64,000 bases of DNA from Acanthopleura granulata (GCA_016165875.1 JABBOT010000080.1:47202032-47266031); one strand, 5' to 3'. Positions 33,601 through 46,400 are shown, numbered from the stretch's first letter. Made by a program: numbers and translations. Notes: generated by a model from the sequence alone, not told the origin.

Positions 33601-36600
33601 GATAAACTGTTGGTACAACTCGTATATAGTTTTTTGGGTACTGAATTCAAGATAAAGATTTTCAAGTACTACACATATAATTTATTTAAGTAAGAGTTAA
33701 ACTTAAATGTGTCTAAGCATGTGTATGTGAGACCTGGGAATTATAAATGAATCCTAAACATACTGTAATACCTATGGTGAGATGAAATACGCATAAGCAA
33801 ATATTAAATATTAAAGATATTAAATGTAAACCATATAACTTTGTCCTTTATTTTCAATGAATTACACGATTGGTGATTAACACATAAATGGTTACAAAGC
33901 TGAAACGACTTTCTGCTTCATTGTGTTTGTTATGTGGTTCGGAGTGGCCAAATTAAGGTGTCTGCGATGTGCCCAAATTAATATAATCTAAAGGTCTGGC
34001 GTATTACAGCTGTTGAGAGAGTATACACCCTTGCCACTTAGCCAAGTCCCACTCCCCATTCCTGTTGATTATTACCCTCTTATATTATTATGACGAAGTT
34101 AAGGTATCATGTCTCCAGTTTTTTAAAACGAAATCTGTACAGTGACAGTTAATGTACTCACTTAAAGTGGTCCTGTAAGGCAACATTCAAGTCAAATGAG
34201 TCTCCTCTGTCAGAAAAACCAATCCCTATAAATGCACTTCTTCCTGAAGAAAACACAAAAGAAAAAAGCCAATTGCTGAGGTCCATGTTCCCTCCCTGCC
34301 AATACTATATCTGTACAGTAAATGACCTAATTTTCCCCTAAAACAAATGCATTTTAGAGGCAAATACATGTCATCAAATATTATGTCTTGGAGTTAAAAC
34401 TTATACTTTTTAGATAAAATGAGCATCCTAAATTTCATACAAGCCTCATGAACTTTAAACAGGATAGTTCAGAATGCAGAAAAAATGTGCAGCAAACATG
34501 TAAAACAGCATTCTGTTGTGTATCATTATTTCTATTATCATGAATTCCTGAAAACATGAAATTGGAGTTCGTTAACTTGGACTTGTCAGCTTCCAATGTT
34601 TCCTCTTCTACCCTTCCTTATTCTCCAATATAATTTTCAGTGTAACAGATATATGTCAGTCTTTCTCACTTTGCAAGCCATATTATTTTGTACACTGTTT
34701 TCCATCCAGGCCTACTTGCATGTAGCATGAACATGGCTACACCCATCTACAAGGGTCTGCTTCTCAAAGGGTACTTAAGTCATACAGCTTAGGACATCAC
34801 CATTTCTCACAAAGAAAATGTACACATGTGAGACATTGTGATTAATTTGCGCCTACTGCATGTAAGAGATGGTAGCAATGAAAAACATGCAAATATTGCA
34901 ACAGTTCTGGCCCACAGATGGAGAGTTGCACGACAAAGTACTACACTCTCTTCGGTAACTGGCTGGCAAAAATGGACCAACGAAGGATTTTGTCAACTAT
35001 GTATTATGTTGATTTCTCAATGTCAGTGTTTTTTACATGTACACTGTTTTTACACTGAAAAGTTCTAGTTCTTGTAAGACACGAGGTAGCCACTAACTTG
35101 TAGATGATATGCCCAGCACAGAGATTTTAGATGTTCTTTGAGGAAGTGAAAAAGCACACACTGCCAGACTGTCGTAAATGCCCAACGTTGTTGTAAAGTT
35201 GGGACACTTTTCAGACATGTGGTCGGTCAGGTCTGTTCTGTCAGGTGAGAGTCAAGTGTTAATGCAGTGTGTGTTCGCAGCACACAAATATCACTGACCA
35301 GTGTTACTTCATGTCAGGGACATACTATAAAAGATTGAAAAATAGATGTACCGATTGCCCTTTGGCTGACTAACATGTACACAGCAAGAGCATGCATGGA
35401 TTTTTCATTTTCTTACCATTGTCATCCTTTATCCTTAGAACAAAGTAGCGACTGGAGTCCATGACAGATTCCACTGCTATGCCTGGGTACGCCTCCACGG
35501 GACATTTGGCAAACAGCTCACCTGTCAGCAGAGCACATCAAATAATAATTTGACACCAGTCTGTGACCAATAAACAGTTTCTATCTAAAATCTGATGGGA
35601 ATTTTGTCAGATTGACAATTGTTTATCACCTAAGACTAATGCTAAGCTCGATTTTTAAGAGTTCCCCATGTTCAAGAATATTTCCCTTTTATTCTGACCA
35701 ATTCAAGCAAGTTTACCGGTGACGGCAAACCCTTGCACTGCCCAAGTCATCTTAATAATGATGGAGAAACATTTGGGAAACTAGTATAAATGTTGTGAAT
35801 ATCAAAGTTCCAGAGTTCTGAAGTCGGCGGTTTGCTGTTTCCAGAGCTCTACAACAGTATGTACTTGCACACTTGGCGGAATTGATGCATAACAGTTATA
35901 ACGTGGCAAATCGTGAAATTTAATACCCTCCTGAAAACAGTATCTTCTATAAACCAGATAAACAAAAATGGGGCCTTCACTGACAACCAAGCTTTTTCTA
36001 GCATGCACCTGTGTTGATAAGCAGTGCTGTGAATGTTAGGACTACGTGTACCTGAAATCTTTCCTCTATAGACTTGCTTAGAGAACTGTACAATTATACT
36101 GTCACCATACAAGCTACTTCACTTCTAAATGCACGATATACCATTTTTCCCACACACCCCCAAGAAGGATGAGACGTTTTTTTTCACCTTCCTAAATAGC
36201 ATAAGGTACAAAAACCACATCCTTCCTGAATCCTTTCAGACTACATTACTACAATAAAGGCCTGTAGCCAATGTGAGACAGAGCGATTGCCTCCTCAGGT
36301 ACTTGACAGATCCATAGACAAAGCCCGAAAACACCATATACATGACATAGAATTAAGAATTTTTCAACAGTTTTGTGAACTGGCAAATTATTTTGTCCAA
36401 AAAATGCAAACCTCTATGAGTCACCTGAATATGCACCCAAATTTATTCAGACAAACCAAATTATGATGCACCATCAAACCTGCAAGAAAGGTTTACAAAT
36501 GCATAAAGATTTGAATTTTAATCAGTCATCAAAACAGATTTAGTGGATAAGAGACACAATGTAACTTAACCTCACACAGAGGTAGTGCATATAGTCTGTA

Positions 36601-39600
36601 TCTAGATGCAATATTCCAAAGGTCAGACGTGAACAGAATAGGAGCACTCGTGTGTCTCATTAGCAACAGGAAACTCCTCCTTATGACTCGTCGAGTGTTG
36701 TCATAAGAATGGGAAGATCACACTGTGATACAGTTGTGTAGTACACATATGTGACATTAATGAACTGCCCACTTCAAAATCTGCCACACAGTATTGGAAC
36801 AGAGCATGTCTTCACTCTTCTTGACAAACTACATGTAGTCTCTGGCCACCTTGTTTTCATTTTCAGCTTCATCAACCCATAACGATTTTGTTACTGTACT
36901 ATATTTATGATGAGTGTAGCACTGCCTGCCTTTTCATCCACATCCAAATGAAAGGATACAGCCTTTAGTACTTTCTAGATGTATTCAGGAGACTGCAGCT
37001 TTCTGTGAATGTCTAACATACAAGTAGCATCAGAAAATTCTATTCTGATGGCAAAAATTACATATATACTGTGCAAATATTAATTTATTCAACATGTATG
37101 TACACATACAGTTGATCATACTACATGTAATCATAGATGATTTGTACATGTATGAAGAGAAAACTTCAGCATATTGCCTACAAGAATGAGCATGCATCCT
37201 TGTTTCAAAACATGTACCCCAATGATTTTTTGATGATGAAGCCGGTATACTTGGGAACAGGAGGTTACACCGACTTTTGAATTTATTGTAGAAAACTGAA
37301 ATTAGCTGACCTTTTCACTAGCAGCACAATATTTACATGTAGACTGGCCAGCACACCTGATCCCTTGACATAAACAGAGGCAATTTTTTCACAAAAATTT
37401 CACAAGTCTCCTTTACATCATTACACAAAGCTAATCACAATTTAGAAAAGTCGAGAAGCAGGTGTTATATTCAGACACTGTTCAGACTGCCTACCGGTAA
37501 CCAATGGCTGTCAATAGATGGCCTGGGCACAACAAAATTATCACGAAAGGATATAAGACTAGTAATGTATGAATACATGTAGAAGATGAAAATCACTTCT
37601 AGTTGATTTGCCCACCAAGTAATAATCTGAGAATATTGTATAACTTCAATTATTTAATACATTATTATATTTCAGATCAACAATACCAGAAGCAGGTTTA
37701 GTTTGTACTTTTAGATATCACATAAAAATATTTGAACTATCAAATATGTCTAAATTTTACACGTCAAAGATCAAATGTGTGTACAGATTTAGCTGTAATT
37801 GTTTATCTGATGTGTAATTTATCTAGAAGGGAACATGCAAGATTTAATCAAACTTGAAATTTTTGTCATAAATAACTGGAATGTCCTAAACTTCTGCACT
37901 GTAATCGTACCACTGGTTTTGTCCTCAAGTTTGACAGCCAGTTCTTTCCCCTTGGCAACGACCCTCATCCGACCCGTCCAATCAGGGGCATCCAGTTTCC
38001 AGTCAGCAGCCCTGTAGAAAACCATAACTGTTTGATTGATACAGTATACTTGTTGAGCACCATGCTCAAGAATATTTGTCTGTTACAAAAGCCGTTAGCC
38101 TCATGGGTGAAGGAGACCAGAGTGCCTACTGGTGAACTTTGCCTCATGTCATGCATGGATTTTCAACTGCTCAGCAAGCTCAATGTGATTGCCGAATTGG
38201 TGCATGCAAATGCTTTCCCCAACAACTTTACCGCACTTGCAGGATGCATCAACTAATTAACAGCCAAACAAGTGTTGTCCACAGCCTATTGCCCCAGTGC
38301 CCCCTCAAGAGCCCTGGTCGAGGTTGAGAAACATTTGAACACACCATAATCTTGGCTGTCTCAACCTCACTTGCCTATCCTTTAACATGGCAGCTCATGT
38401 GGTCAGACGTCTACCATGTCTACATTCAGAATTTTGTTTTTGCTGCACAAAACCCTATCCAGAATCACTGGAACATAATTTCAAAAGTTTTATTTCATGG
38501 TTTTTCATAAATTTTCAATATAGTAATTAAGTATATACCAGCCCATTCTAAATTGTGCAGATTGACCCTATTGTGCTGTAAAGTGACAAAGTCATATCGC
38601 AAAGTTACATCACTCTGTTGTTAAACATTCATGTTGAAAGCTGCATATTAACTCTGCAGGGTTGTGATTATGTACACTGTCACAGTCTAGTCTTGTTCCA
38701 TAAGCTTACAAGTACCTTGAACAATTGAACACCTATGTATACTTCCTGTGCAGTCCTCAATATATTGAGGTTGGGGCTGTTAAAAGTGACTGTCCGATTC
38801 ATAGATATCTCAGCCATCAATTCCAGGAATCCAGGTATGTGTCCATATAATTCTCCACTTGTAAATTTGTAGTTTGAACTTGGGTAAGTTTGCATAGTTT
38901 CATGTACATGTCTATTTACCTGTAAACCGTGACGACACATGGGGACTGTGTACCTGGAACTGACAGCTGAGACAGTTCTAAAACCTACACCCATGAAGAC
39001 ATGAGAGACTGAAGACATGAGAGACTGGCAGCTTCTTCACGTAGCTGTGCAAGCAGGTAGAAGCAAAAACAAGACGACTTGCCAGGGTTCCTGGGCTTAC
39101 AGCTGAGATCATCTGTGAGTACACCAGCCTCAGCATATTGAGGAGAGCATCGGAAGTACAGAGGTGTGCAATGTAGAAACATGAACCAAAAGTGGGCTGT
39201 GACAGTATACGTAATCATAGCCCTGGTAAATTATAAAATTAGCCTTACATACAAATTAGACGTTGTTTACTCTTAGCACACAAGGTCTTATTCATTAGAT
39301 TTGTGTAAAATATTAATCAACGTACTCCAACGAGACATATTCCAACGAAACCTACAACAATCATCTGCGCTTATCACGTTATCAGTGTGGATAAAACAGC
39401 TAATCTGAAGTGTGATAGAGGTTTGTGGGACGGCCACCGCCTCTTTGCTCGCTGACCGCTGTAATCAATGAAACAGACTGCCCGGCAAAATACCGGCTGA
39501 TTGCACAACCATTTCTCCTCAGTTACACCCTTTCATACAAAACAAAATGAATTCAAAATGAAGGAAATCATTGACAGAACCTAACCTGTAGCCCCGGTTG

Positions 39601-39677
39601 GAAGGACGAGGTGGAATTTTGTAAACAAATACTTCATTCTTGACACACAACACGCTTTCGTAGTCAGTGGACGCCAT
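24637..39677 (-). CDS. NECAP1: NECAP (adaptin ear-binding coat-associated protein), complete
   Basis: Seven coding exons on the minus strand: 39677-39586, 38011-37911, 35521-35417, 34243-34162, 31773-31665, 25283-24949 and 24688-24637. They sum to 876 nt (291 aa plus stop), with all phases consistent and all introns GT-AG; human NECAP1 is 275 aa. Residues 1 to about 163 form the PH-like NECAP domain ([66 protein letters not shown]). The tail is Pro/Ser/Gln-rich with an LLPPPPGG stretch, then WGDF at about residues 268-271, and ends in WVKF at 288-291. NECAPs bind the AP-2 and AP-1 adaptor ears through these WxxF motifs and act in clathrin-mediated endocytosis. Start ATG 39675 is preferred over an upstream in-frame ATG (39729) because it begins exactly where family members begin. 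Confidence 0.95.
24750..24963. repeat. 71-72 bp triplication spanning the exon 6 splice donor
   Basis: GATATCAGACTG-anchored copies start at 24759, 24830 and 24902. The rightmost copy includes the last 15 bases of NECAP exon 6 and its donor. The leftmost retains a matching CCAG|GTGTAT on the minus strand (24801-24810), and the middle copy has lost it. Confidence 0.8.
24949..25283 (-). CDS. NECAP1: NECAP coding exon 6
   Basis: 335 nt, acceptor TTTTAATTCTAG, donor GCCAG|GTAATC. It encodes [27 protein letters not shown], a Ser/Gln-rich linker and [11 protein letters not shown] Ser run coded by GCA/GCT triplets (minus AGC/CAG) is a small trinucleotide repeat. Confidence 0.93.
25490..25648 (-). 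mobile_element. SINE family A, 3' part, in NECAP intron
   Basis: Shares ATTTATTTGATTGGTGTTTT, the GAATATTTCACTTATATGAT box and GACCATCCAC with the copy at 51270. The tRNA-like head is missing, so this copy is truncated. Confidence 0.75.
25649..26409. other. NECAP intron; CpG-containing stretch near 26050-26220
   Basis: No coding exon is seen. 26060-26210 has several CG dinucleotides (ACGCGCG, ACACGCGTGTGG) and GGCCGGCC occurs at about 26384, so a promoter for the nested plus-strand gene could lie here. That is inference from composition only. Confidence 0.35.
27946..28095 (+). CDS. Nested gene, best-preserved exon
   Basis: 150 nt, acceptor CTATTTCAG, donor GGAG|GTAAAT, phase 1/1, 50 codons open. 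It encodes [20 protein letters not shown] and [17 protein letters not shown], resembling a small chromatin-reader-like beta barrel. That resemblance is impressionistic. Confidence 0.6.
28743..29395 (+). pseudogene. Nested gene, 3' block in three frames
   Basis: Frame 1 ends at tandem TGA codons (28872-28877). Frame 2 is open 28870-29079 and Pro/Ser-rich. Frame 3 fragments ([20 protein letters not shown]) give way to [20 protein letters not shown] and a basic C-terminus ending at 29395. Continuous coding character across switching frames indicates indels rather than introns, since no good splice sites sit at the switches. Confidence 0.5.
29396..31008. other. NECAP intron; no firm gene
   Basis: An open plus-strand frame at 29685-29990 has some coding look ([20 protein letters not shown]) but no clear splice sites or family. 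The rest is AT-rich. Confidence 0.35.
31009..31152 (+). CDS. Possible exon, coiled-coil-like
   Basis: Acceptor GCTCATTTGCAG and donor TTTTG|GTAAGC bound 48 open codons encoding a helical segment ([20 protein letters not shown], then [20 protein letters not shown]). It may belong to the nested plus-strand gene or a relative of it. The phase (0) does not fit the fragment at 31210. Confidence 0.35.
31210..31333 (+). pseudogene. Possible terminal exon fragment
   Basis: Acceptor-like TTTGCCACACAG, then open codons [40 protein letters not shown] and TAA at 31331. The composition looks like genuine protein, but it is out of phase with the exon candidate 60 bp upstream, so this locus is probably degraded too. 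Confidence 0.35.
31665..31773 (-). CDS. NECAP1: NECAP coding exon 5
   Basis: 109 nt, acceptor TTTCTGTTCCAG, donor ATTGGG|GTCAGT. It encodes [20 protein letters not shown] and [16 protein letters not shown], the end of the PH-like domain. Phase 2 in, 0 out. Confidence 0.93.
31988..32316 (-). mobile_element. tRNA-derived SINE, family B, in NECAP intron
   Basis: On the minus strand a tRNA-like head includes a B-box-like GATCAATCC (plus 32254-32262). The element ends with the reverse of TGATTGATTGATTGGCTTTA, i.e. a CAATCAATCA-type tail. This differs from family A. Confidence 0.6.
32317..34161. other. NECAP intron with SINE-tail fragments
   Basis: 32708-32775 (GAATGAATGAATGACTATGG, CAATATTTCAGCCATATCGT) looks like the 3' end of another SINE. 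32460-32490 repeats TTGATTGATTGATTT. Otherwise there is nothing. Confidence 0.4.
34162..34243 (-). CDS. NECAP1: NECAP coding exon 4
   Basis: 82 nt, acceptor TTTTCTTCAG, donor TTTAA|GTGAGT. It encodes [20 protein letters not shown] and ALQDHF, the most conserved block of the PH-like domain. Phase 1 in, 2 out. Confidence 0.95.
34244..35416. other. NECAP intron 3; nothing recognised
   Basis: AT-rich unique sequence. The open frame at 34838-35068 has no support. Confidence 0.5.
35417..35521 (-). CDS. NECAP1: NECAP coding exon 3
   Basis: 105 nt, acceptor TGCTGACAG, donor AATG|GTAAGA. It encodes [20 protein letters not shown] and [14 protein letters not shown]. Phase 1/1. Confidence 0.95.
35522..37910. 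other. NECAP intron 2; nothing recognised
   Basis: AT-rich with scattered ACATGTA-type motifs. No exon or clear mobile element was found. Confidence 0.5.
37911..38011 (-). CDS. NECAP1: NECAP coding exon 2
   Basis: 101 nt, acceptor TTTTCTACAG, donor AGTG|GTACGA. It encodes [20 protein letters not shown] and [13 protein letters not shown]. Phase 2 in, 1 out. Confidence 0.95.
38012..39585. other. NECAP intron 1
   Basis: 38030-38085 contains a short fragment of the SINE A tail (GAGCACCATGCTCAAGAATA). 39000-39033 is a 17-bp tandem duplication (GAAGACATGAGAGACTG). No exon is seen. Confidence 0.5.
39586..39677 (-). CDS. NECAP1: NECAP coding exon 1
   Basis: Encodes [20 protein letters not shown] and [11 protein letters not shown], matching the family N-terminus. 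Donor CTACAG|GTTAGG. The ATG is at 39675-39677. Confidence 0.95.
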
Positions 39678-40415
39678 AATATTTTCACGTGTCACATCGA
39701 GGCTGTGATGATCAAAGGTCACAGAGTTCATGCTGAGTGACGCATAGACCTACATGCATGAGATAAGAAGATGCGTGGGGAGTGGGTGTTTATACACATT
39801 CAGTCCTTACATGCATATATAATAAAGTTGTGTCAGTGCCGAAAAAAATGAAAAGAAAATGAAATAAAATAAAATAAAAACATAAACAAGAATGAAAGAA
39901 TTATGTTGGGAAAGATATTAACTGGATTCAACTTGCTGTTCAAACGATACAGCTCGCGAGAGACTTCACTGTTCGCATAAACAATATATATGCTGTATAA
40001 ATTTCTTCAAAGAGCTTAAAGTTCCAGTCTAGAGAGGACATGCAATGTAGCAGTCTGTTGCCAGAATGCCATGTTATTATTAAAAAATATATGAGCAAAT
40101 TAGCATTGAATCAATTGTACATGTAGGCCCGTCGATCTGTACCACACGGGGTTACAGTATCAACCAGCTCAGCGTAATGAAAATATAAATATTTATCATT
40201 ATACCATTGGCGTTCGTTATTGTGTGGGCATTATTCGAACAACACATAAAGTAATATATGAGAGGAACGAAAAATCGTGCTTAGTGAGTGAGGTGAGTAA
40301 TTTTATAGCTTTCAAACTGTAAACGGTGATAAAATAGGCAGATGAACCATACGATTTCGTATGATTTTTAACCAATGAAATAGAAGGAAGGCATTATCAT
40401 CTTGGTGCATCCAGC
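39678..40415. promoter_or_regulatory. Shared NECAP / ZNHIT2 divergent promoter region
   Basis: 738 bp separate the two start codons of genes transcribed away from each other, so one bidirectional promoter is likely. I see no convincing TATA box at a defined distance. Elevated CG content appears near 39960 and 40130-40160. Inference from arrangement. Confidence 0.55.
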
Positions 40416-40477
40416 ATGGCGACAGGCGGCACGGAAACAACTTTGCTTTCGGTTTCAGATAGCGTTGTTTGCTCAAT
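40416..40477 (+). CDS. ZNHIT2: ZNHIT2 exon 1
   Basis: ATG 40416; MATGGTETTLLSVSDSVVCS, donor TCAAT|GTAAGT. It contributes only the first zinc ligand (Cys19); Ile21 is split by the intron. Confidence 0.9.
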
Positions 40478-43400
40478 GTAAGTGTTTGATCTGGCTGATG
40501 GCATTGTATTTTGCACTGAAATGTGTATTGATTCCTTCTTTAGTTTTATGAGGGAGGCTTTAGTTAGTCGTGTGTACAAACTGTAAGCCTGTAAGCCTAA
40601 GAGATGATCAGTCGAAATAACAACAACATGCTTCAAACGGCCTTACCAGCGGCCGTAAATGAGACGTAAATGTTTGCAGTATCCGTGCAGTCGGTGTGTT
40701 GTGTCTTGCCCGTGTTATACCTTGTCGGCAAAGCAAATCAGAAATGCATTGTTGACTACATACATGTATGCCAGTTTTCGTTAAGTAATGATAATTCATG
40801 CAGTTTGTTGCTTTAAAATTTTGACACTCAGTCATCACAACACTGAGTCTAGTTCGACACGAACTGCATCTGTATGCATATTTAAAAGGAAAGTCCACGC
40901 AAAAATTAAGTTATGGTGAATGAAAAATGAGCATTAAAAACTGTATCTAAAAAACACTTTCACCAAACTTTGAAATTTTTTTTCACCAAATGAAATACAA
41001 TATGCTCTTAACGCTAAGCGAGTTTTGTGCATGTGGGCCTCAGAGATTAGCGTACTTGTGCAGAACAATGATAATGACCTAGGAGACTCACCAATGCGGT
41101 TGACTTGCATTTTAAGTCCAGCTGGACAGGCCCACCTCTTCAGTGTGGTGGGAAGGTCTGCCAGCAGCCTGCAAAGGGATGTGGGTTTCCCACCGGTTCT
41201 TACCGATATCTTTCCACCATAATGCTTGCAGCGTTCATATAAGTGTGATATGCTTAAGTACATCGAAAAACGCCAATCAGATCTGATCAACCTAGTCTTG
41301 GCACTTGTTTAGAAATGAACAAAGGAGTTAAAAAAGTCATAAATCAAAAACAAACAAAAAAATTGGAGTTTAACACAAGTGCCATGTTGTTTGACAGATA
41401 CTACAGAAAATTTTGAAATTTTCAAGTTTGATGGATAATTGGCCAGTGACAATTTCATCAATTCTTGACTTTGATGTACATGTAATTTAGAGTTATGTGT
41501 AGCCAATGACATTTTATGCCATCCCTTCCTAGCCTTCCTCTCCCTTCGATGATTTACCTATCCCTCTGATTTGTGTTGTTCTTGTCTAATTTTGTTTACT
41601 CGGTGACACTACAAATATTAACTTTGTTGTACTCAGATGTGTGAAGGAAGCGTCAAAGTACACCTGTCCTCGGTGTAATGTGCGATACTGCTCTGTTGCT
41701 TGTTACCGTGGTGAGAAACACCTGGCCTGCTCAGAAGCCTTCTACCAAAACTGTGTCCTTGATGAATTGAAGGAACTCAAAGCCAGGTGATCTAAACCTT
41801 ACAGCTTCCTGTGTCTGTGTTATTGTGTAGCCATTTTATTATCCCCGCAAAAACATACTTGGTGTGTAAAGCAAGCATACAGTGTCATTGCTGATTGGCA
41901 CACCAGCATGAGAGGTAGGCAAGTCCAGGCTATGCAGAGGCTAGAGTGAGCTAAATCTGAGGTTCTGTGCTTGACCAGAGGCTGAGGGATTTAACCCAGG
42001 GAATCTTATCTCAACTGTCAGCCAATCAGCTTGGATTCTCACACACAAGATCCAAGATGGGGTATATTATATATGAAGCAAGTGTGAAGTTTAGTGATTT
42101 TTCTAACCAGGACTTTGTGTCAAATGTCAGGTTAAACATAGAGTTATGGTTTTTCTCCAGCCTACTTGTCCAAGTCATGTGTATGGTTAACCATAGAGTT
42201 ATAGTTTTTCTCCATCTGACTTTTCCCCATTATTAAATTTTGTGCACAAATTACAACAGTTAACGAGAGAGGGGATTTGAGATAGATCAGTTAAGGGGAA
42301 ATGTAATTAGATACATGAGTTGTTGTTATTATTATAACTAATTGTATCTATACTGTATTGATTTATTGGGAACAGAGATCTAATTTAACCCATGGCTGCA
42401 AAGCTTGAAGGTGTACATATATGATGTAAGGCAGTAAATAGTATGGAATCTTGTTTTAAACTGTGGTTCATTGTTTATACCACTTCCCTAGTCCAGAAGA
42501 ACGGAAGCAAATCTTGGAGATGCTGGCAAGAACCGAGGAGGACTATAGAGGTGATGAGTCGGATGATGATGATGAAGGTAATGCTTACACGTATCCCTCA
42601 GGTTACTTTCAATCCATCACATTTTGGTCAACTCTTTCTTCTGAATGCCTAGAAAGAGCAATGCAACATAAATATTCCTGGCTATGTTTATCATTATAAA
42701 ATATTTTGGTGTTTGTTAAATTACGTGTTTGAAACAGTCACGGTGGTTAATTTAAAGCAACTTTCTGTAATTCTTTTGATTAATTGACCCAATGAAATGG
42801 ATTTTTGCGATCTTTAGCTGCACAGACACAAGGATTCACCAATGTGTTTTTTTACAAAATGTACACAGAGACTCTCAATTTATTCATTTTATGTTGGAAT
42901 ACATTGAATTATTTCTAACAATCTTATTTGCTGAGATCAGAAGAGGACCTTGGTGACAGGATTGCTGGGCTAGATTTAGGTAAGTGTTGAACCACTGTTG
43001 TCTTGGTTTTGAGTTTTGGAGTTATGTCCCTTAGTGTTTTCAAACCACAGTTCTGAAAATTCAAATGCATTATAAGTTTAGTGTAAAAAGAGATGACGGT
43101 TCGCATCCATGTGTCTGCTACAGGCCAGCCCCTACGTATCTGTGCTACCAGTTGTAATTCTTATATGAAGGCATAAAACAAATGTAAGTTGTTACTGAAG
43201 TAAATTATTCCATGCAAAAAAGAAGTGATAAATGCTTAAGTAAGGCATTAAACAAGAGTAAAATGAAGTTCATGACGTCCCCTTATGCATTTACCTTACA
43301 GATCATGTACATATATCTGGGTCACCATCGTTGTGGAAAGTTACATTGAAGCAAGCCCGGCCTGTTGTCCTCTAGCCTTTGACATGACCAGTCTCTGTTT

Positions 43401-46400
43401 AAATGGTCTCGATTCTCCAGCACTAGAAAAAACATTTTTTTGTATCATTATATGAATTTGATGTAAGAAAAGTGCTTCTATTTCAAGTGTGTTGTTGTGA
43501 GACAGATGCAAATTGGCAGTATTTCTGTTTCCTAGACACAGATTCAGATGAAATCTTCCAAAGGTTGTCTGAGAAGGAGAAGCGAGAATTCCATGCAATG
43601 GTAAGGGATGGACGCCTTGCCAACCTGGTGGAAGTCTGGACTCCCTGGTGGACAGTTAAGGTAATGAGGTTGTCTCTTGTATAAACAAAGAGTTGTTCAC
43701 AATGTAGCTCACAGTGAACTAAATGGTGTCCTTTCCAATAGTTTGGTGAGCTGTCAGTTTCTGTTTGATCACAATTGCTGGAGAATGGCTCATGTGGTCA
43801 TAAATAGGCTTATGAAATTGTTTTCAATAAAAACATCTTTTATTCCCAAGAAAGTACACTGATTGAACAATTATTTTTTCAGTATGTCCAGTATCAAATG
43901 TGAGTTTAATCTTTCTTTTGTATTACAGGACAGTAAATTGGTGTGTGAGGTGGACACTGAGTGTCCCAATTCCCCGGTCCCTCCATTGCTGAGCCTCATA
44001 CCAGACATACACACTTTGATTAAGGTAGGTCCATTTGGACATCACCTGTTTGTATAAGTAAGCAGATTTAAATTATTCTTAGAATTGGTTTCTTGCAGTA
44101 TTCTACCCTCCCAACATTACACAAAACTAAATTGCAATAATAAAAGGAAACCTACCAGAATGAACTAAAGCCTTTTTTGTCCATTTTCTGTTCACACAGG
44201 ACAAACAGGTTTCCTCTGATGTGAAGTACAATATCGTGAATGCGCTCTTCGCGTATGCGTTTGTCTCGAGGCTCCACAATGGGGGTCACATGGAGTTAGC
44301 CGTTGAGAGCGCTGAGGTAAAAAGAATTTCTGAATCTCAATTCAGCCTGTTGGATTCTAAAATAAAATTCATAATGAACAAACTTCTTATATTCACTGAA
44401 TTTCACCTAAAATCTAATCAACTATAAACAGTTGGTATTGGATGGGCTTATCACACTTTGTTATTGGAAAGTTTGTTACTGGACAGAACCTGTTATATGT
44501 ATGTTTGTTATGTTATTGGACAACACATGCTCTCTGTCTGTGTTTTGTTATTGGACAGGACAAACTCTCTGTATTTGTGTTTTGTTATTGGACAGGACAT
44601 GCTCTCTGTATCTATGTTTTGTTATTGGACATGACATGCTCCCTGTGTATTTTGTTATTGGACAGGGCATGCTCTCTGTGTTTGTGTTTTGTTATTGGAC
44701 AGGACATGCTCTCTGTATCTGTGTTTTGTTATTGGACAGGACATACTCTTTGTGTCTGTGTTTTGTTATTGGACAGGAGATGCTCTCTGTATCTGTGTTT
44801 TGTTTTTGGACAGGACAAGCTCTCTGTATCTGTGTTTTGTTATTGGACAGGACATGCTCTCTGTATTTGTGGTTTGTTAGTGGACAGGACATGCTCTCTG
44901 TGTGTTTTGTTATTGGACAGGACAAACTCTCTGTATTTGTGTTTTGTTATTGGACAGGACATGCTCTCTGTATCTGTGTTTTGTTATTGGACATGACATG
45001 TTCTCTGTATCTGTGTTTTGTTATTGGACATGACATGCTCTCTGTGTTTGTGTTTTGTTATTGGACAGGACATGCTCTCTGTATGTGTGTTTTGTTATTG
45101 GACAGGACATACTCTTTGTGTCTGTGTTTTGTTCTTGGACAGGAGATGCTCTCTGTATCTGTGTTTTGTTTTTGGACAGGACATGCTCTCTGTATCTGTG
45201 TTTTGTTATTGGACAGGACATGCTCTCTGTATTTGTGGTTTGTTAGTGGACATGACATGCTCTCTGTATCTGTGTTTTGTTATTGGACAGGACATGCTCT
45301 CTGTATCTGTGTTTTGTTATTGGACAGGACATGCTCTCTGTATTTGTGTTTTGTTATTGGACAGGACATGCTCTCTGTATGTGTGTTTTGTTATTGGCCA
45401 GAACATGCTCTCTGTCTCTGTGTTTTGTTATTGGACAGGACATGCTCTCTGTATTTGTGGTTTGTTAGTGGACAGGACATGCTCTCTCTCTCTGTGTTTT
45501 GTCATTTGACAGGGCAGGCTCTCTGTATCTGTGTTCTGTTGTTGGACAGGAGATGCTCTCTGTCTCTGTGCTTTGTTATTTGACAGGACATGCTCTCTGT
45601 ATTTGTGGTTTGTTAGTGGACAGGAAATGATCTCTGTATTTATGGTGTGTTAGTAGACAGGAGATGCTCTCTGGGACTGTGTTCTGTCATTGGACAGGAG
45701 ATGCTCTCTGTGTTTTGTTATTGGACAGGGCATGCTGTCCGTATTTGTGGTTTGTTATTGGACAGGACATGCTCTCTGTATTTGTGGTTTGTTAGTGGGC
45801 AGGACATGCTCTCTGCATCTGTGTTTGTTATTGGACAGGAGATGCTCTCTGTATTTGTGGTTTGTTGGTGGACAGGAGATGCTCTCTGTGTCTATGTTTT
45901 GTTATTGGACAGGGCAGGCTTTCTGTATATGTGTTTTGTTATTGGACAGGACATGCTCTCTGTCTCTGTGTTTTGTCATTTGGCAGGACATGCTATCTGT
46001 ATGTGTGTTTTGTTATTGGACAGGGCAGGCTCTCTGTATCTGTGTTTTGTTATTTAACAGGACATGCTCTCTGTCTCTGTGTTTTGTTATTGGACAGGGC
46101 AGGCTGTTTGTATTTGTGGTTTGTTAGTGGACAGGACATGCTCTCTGTATCTGTGTTTGTTATTGGACGGGACATGTTCCCTGTATTTGTGGTTTGTTAG
46201 TAGACAGGACATGCCTTCTGTCTCTGTGTTTTGTTATTGGACAGGGCAGGCTCTCTGTATCTGTGTTTTGTTATTTGACAGGACATGCTCTCTGTCTCTG
46301 TGTTTTGTTATTTGATAGGGCAGGCTGTTTGTATTTGTGGTTTGTTAGTGGACAGGACATGCTCTCTGTATTTGTGTTTTGTTATTGGACAGGGCATGCT

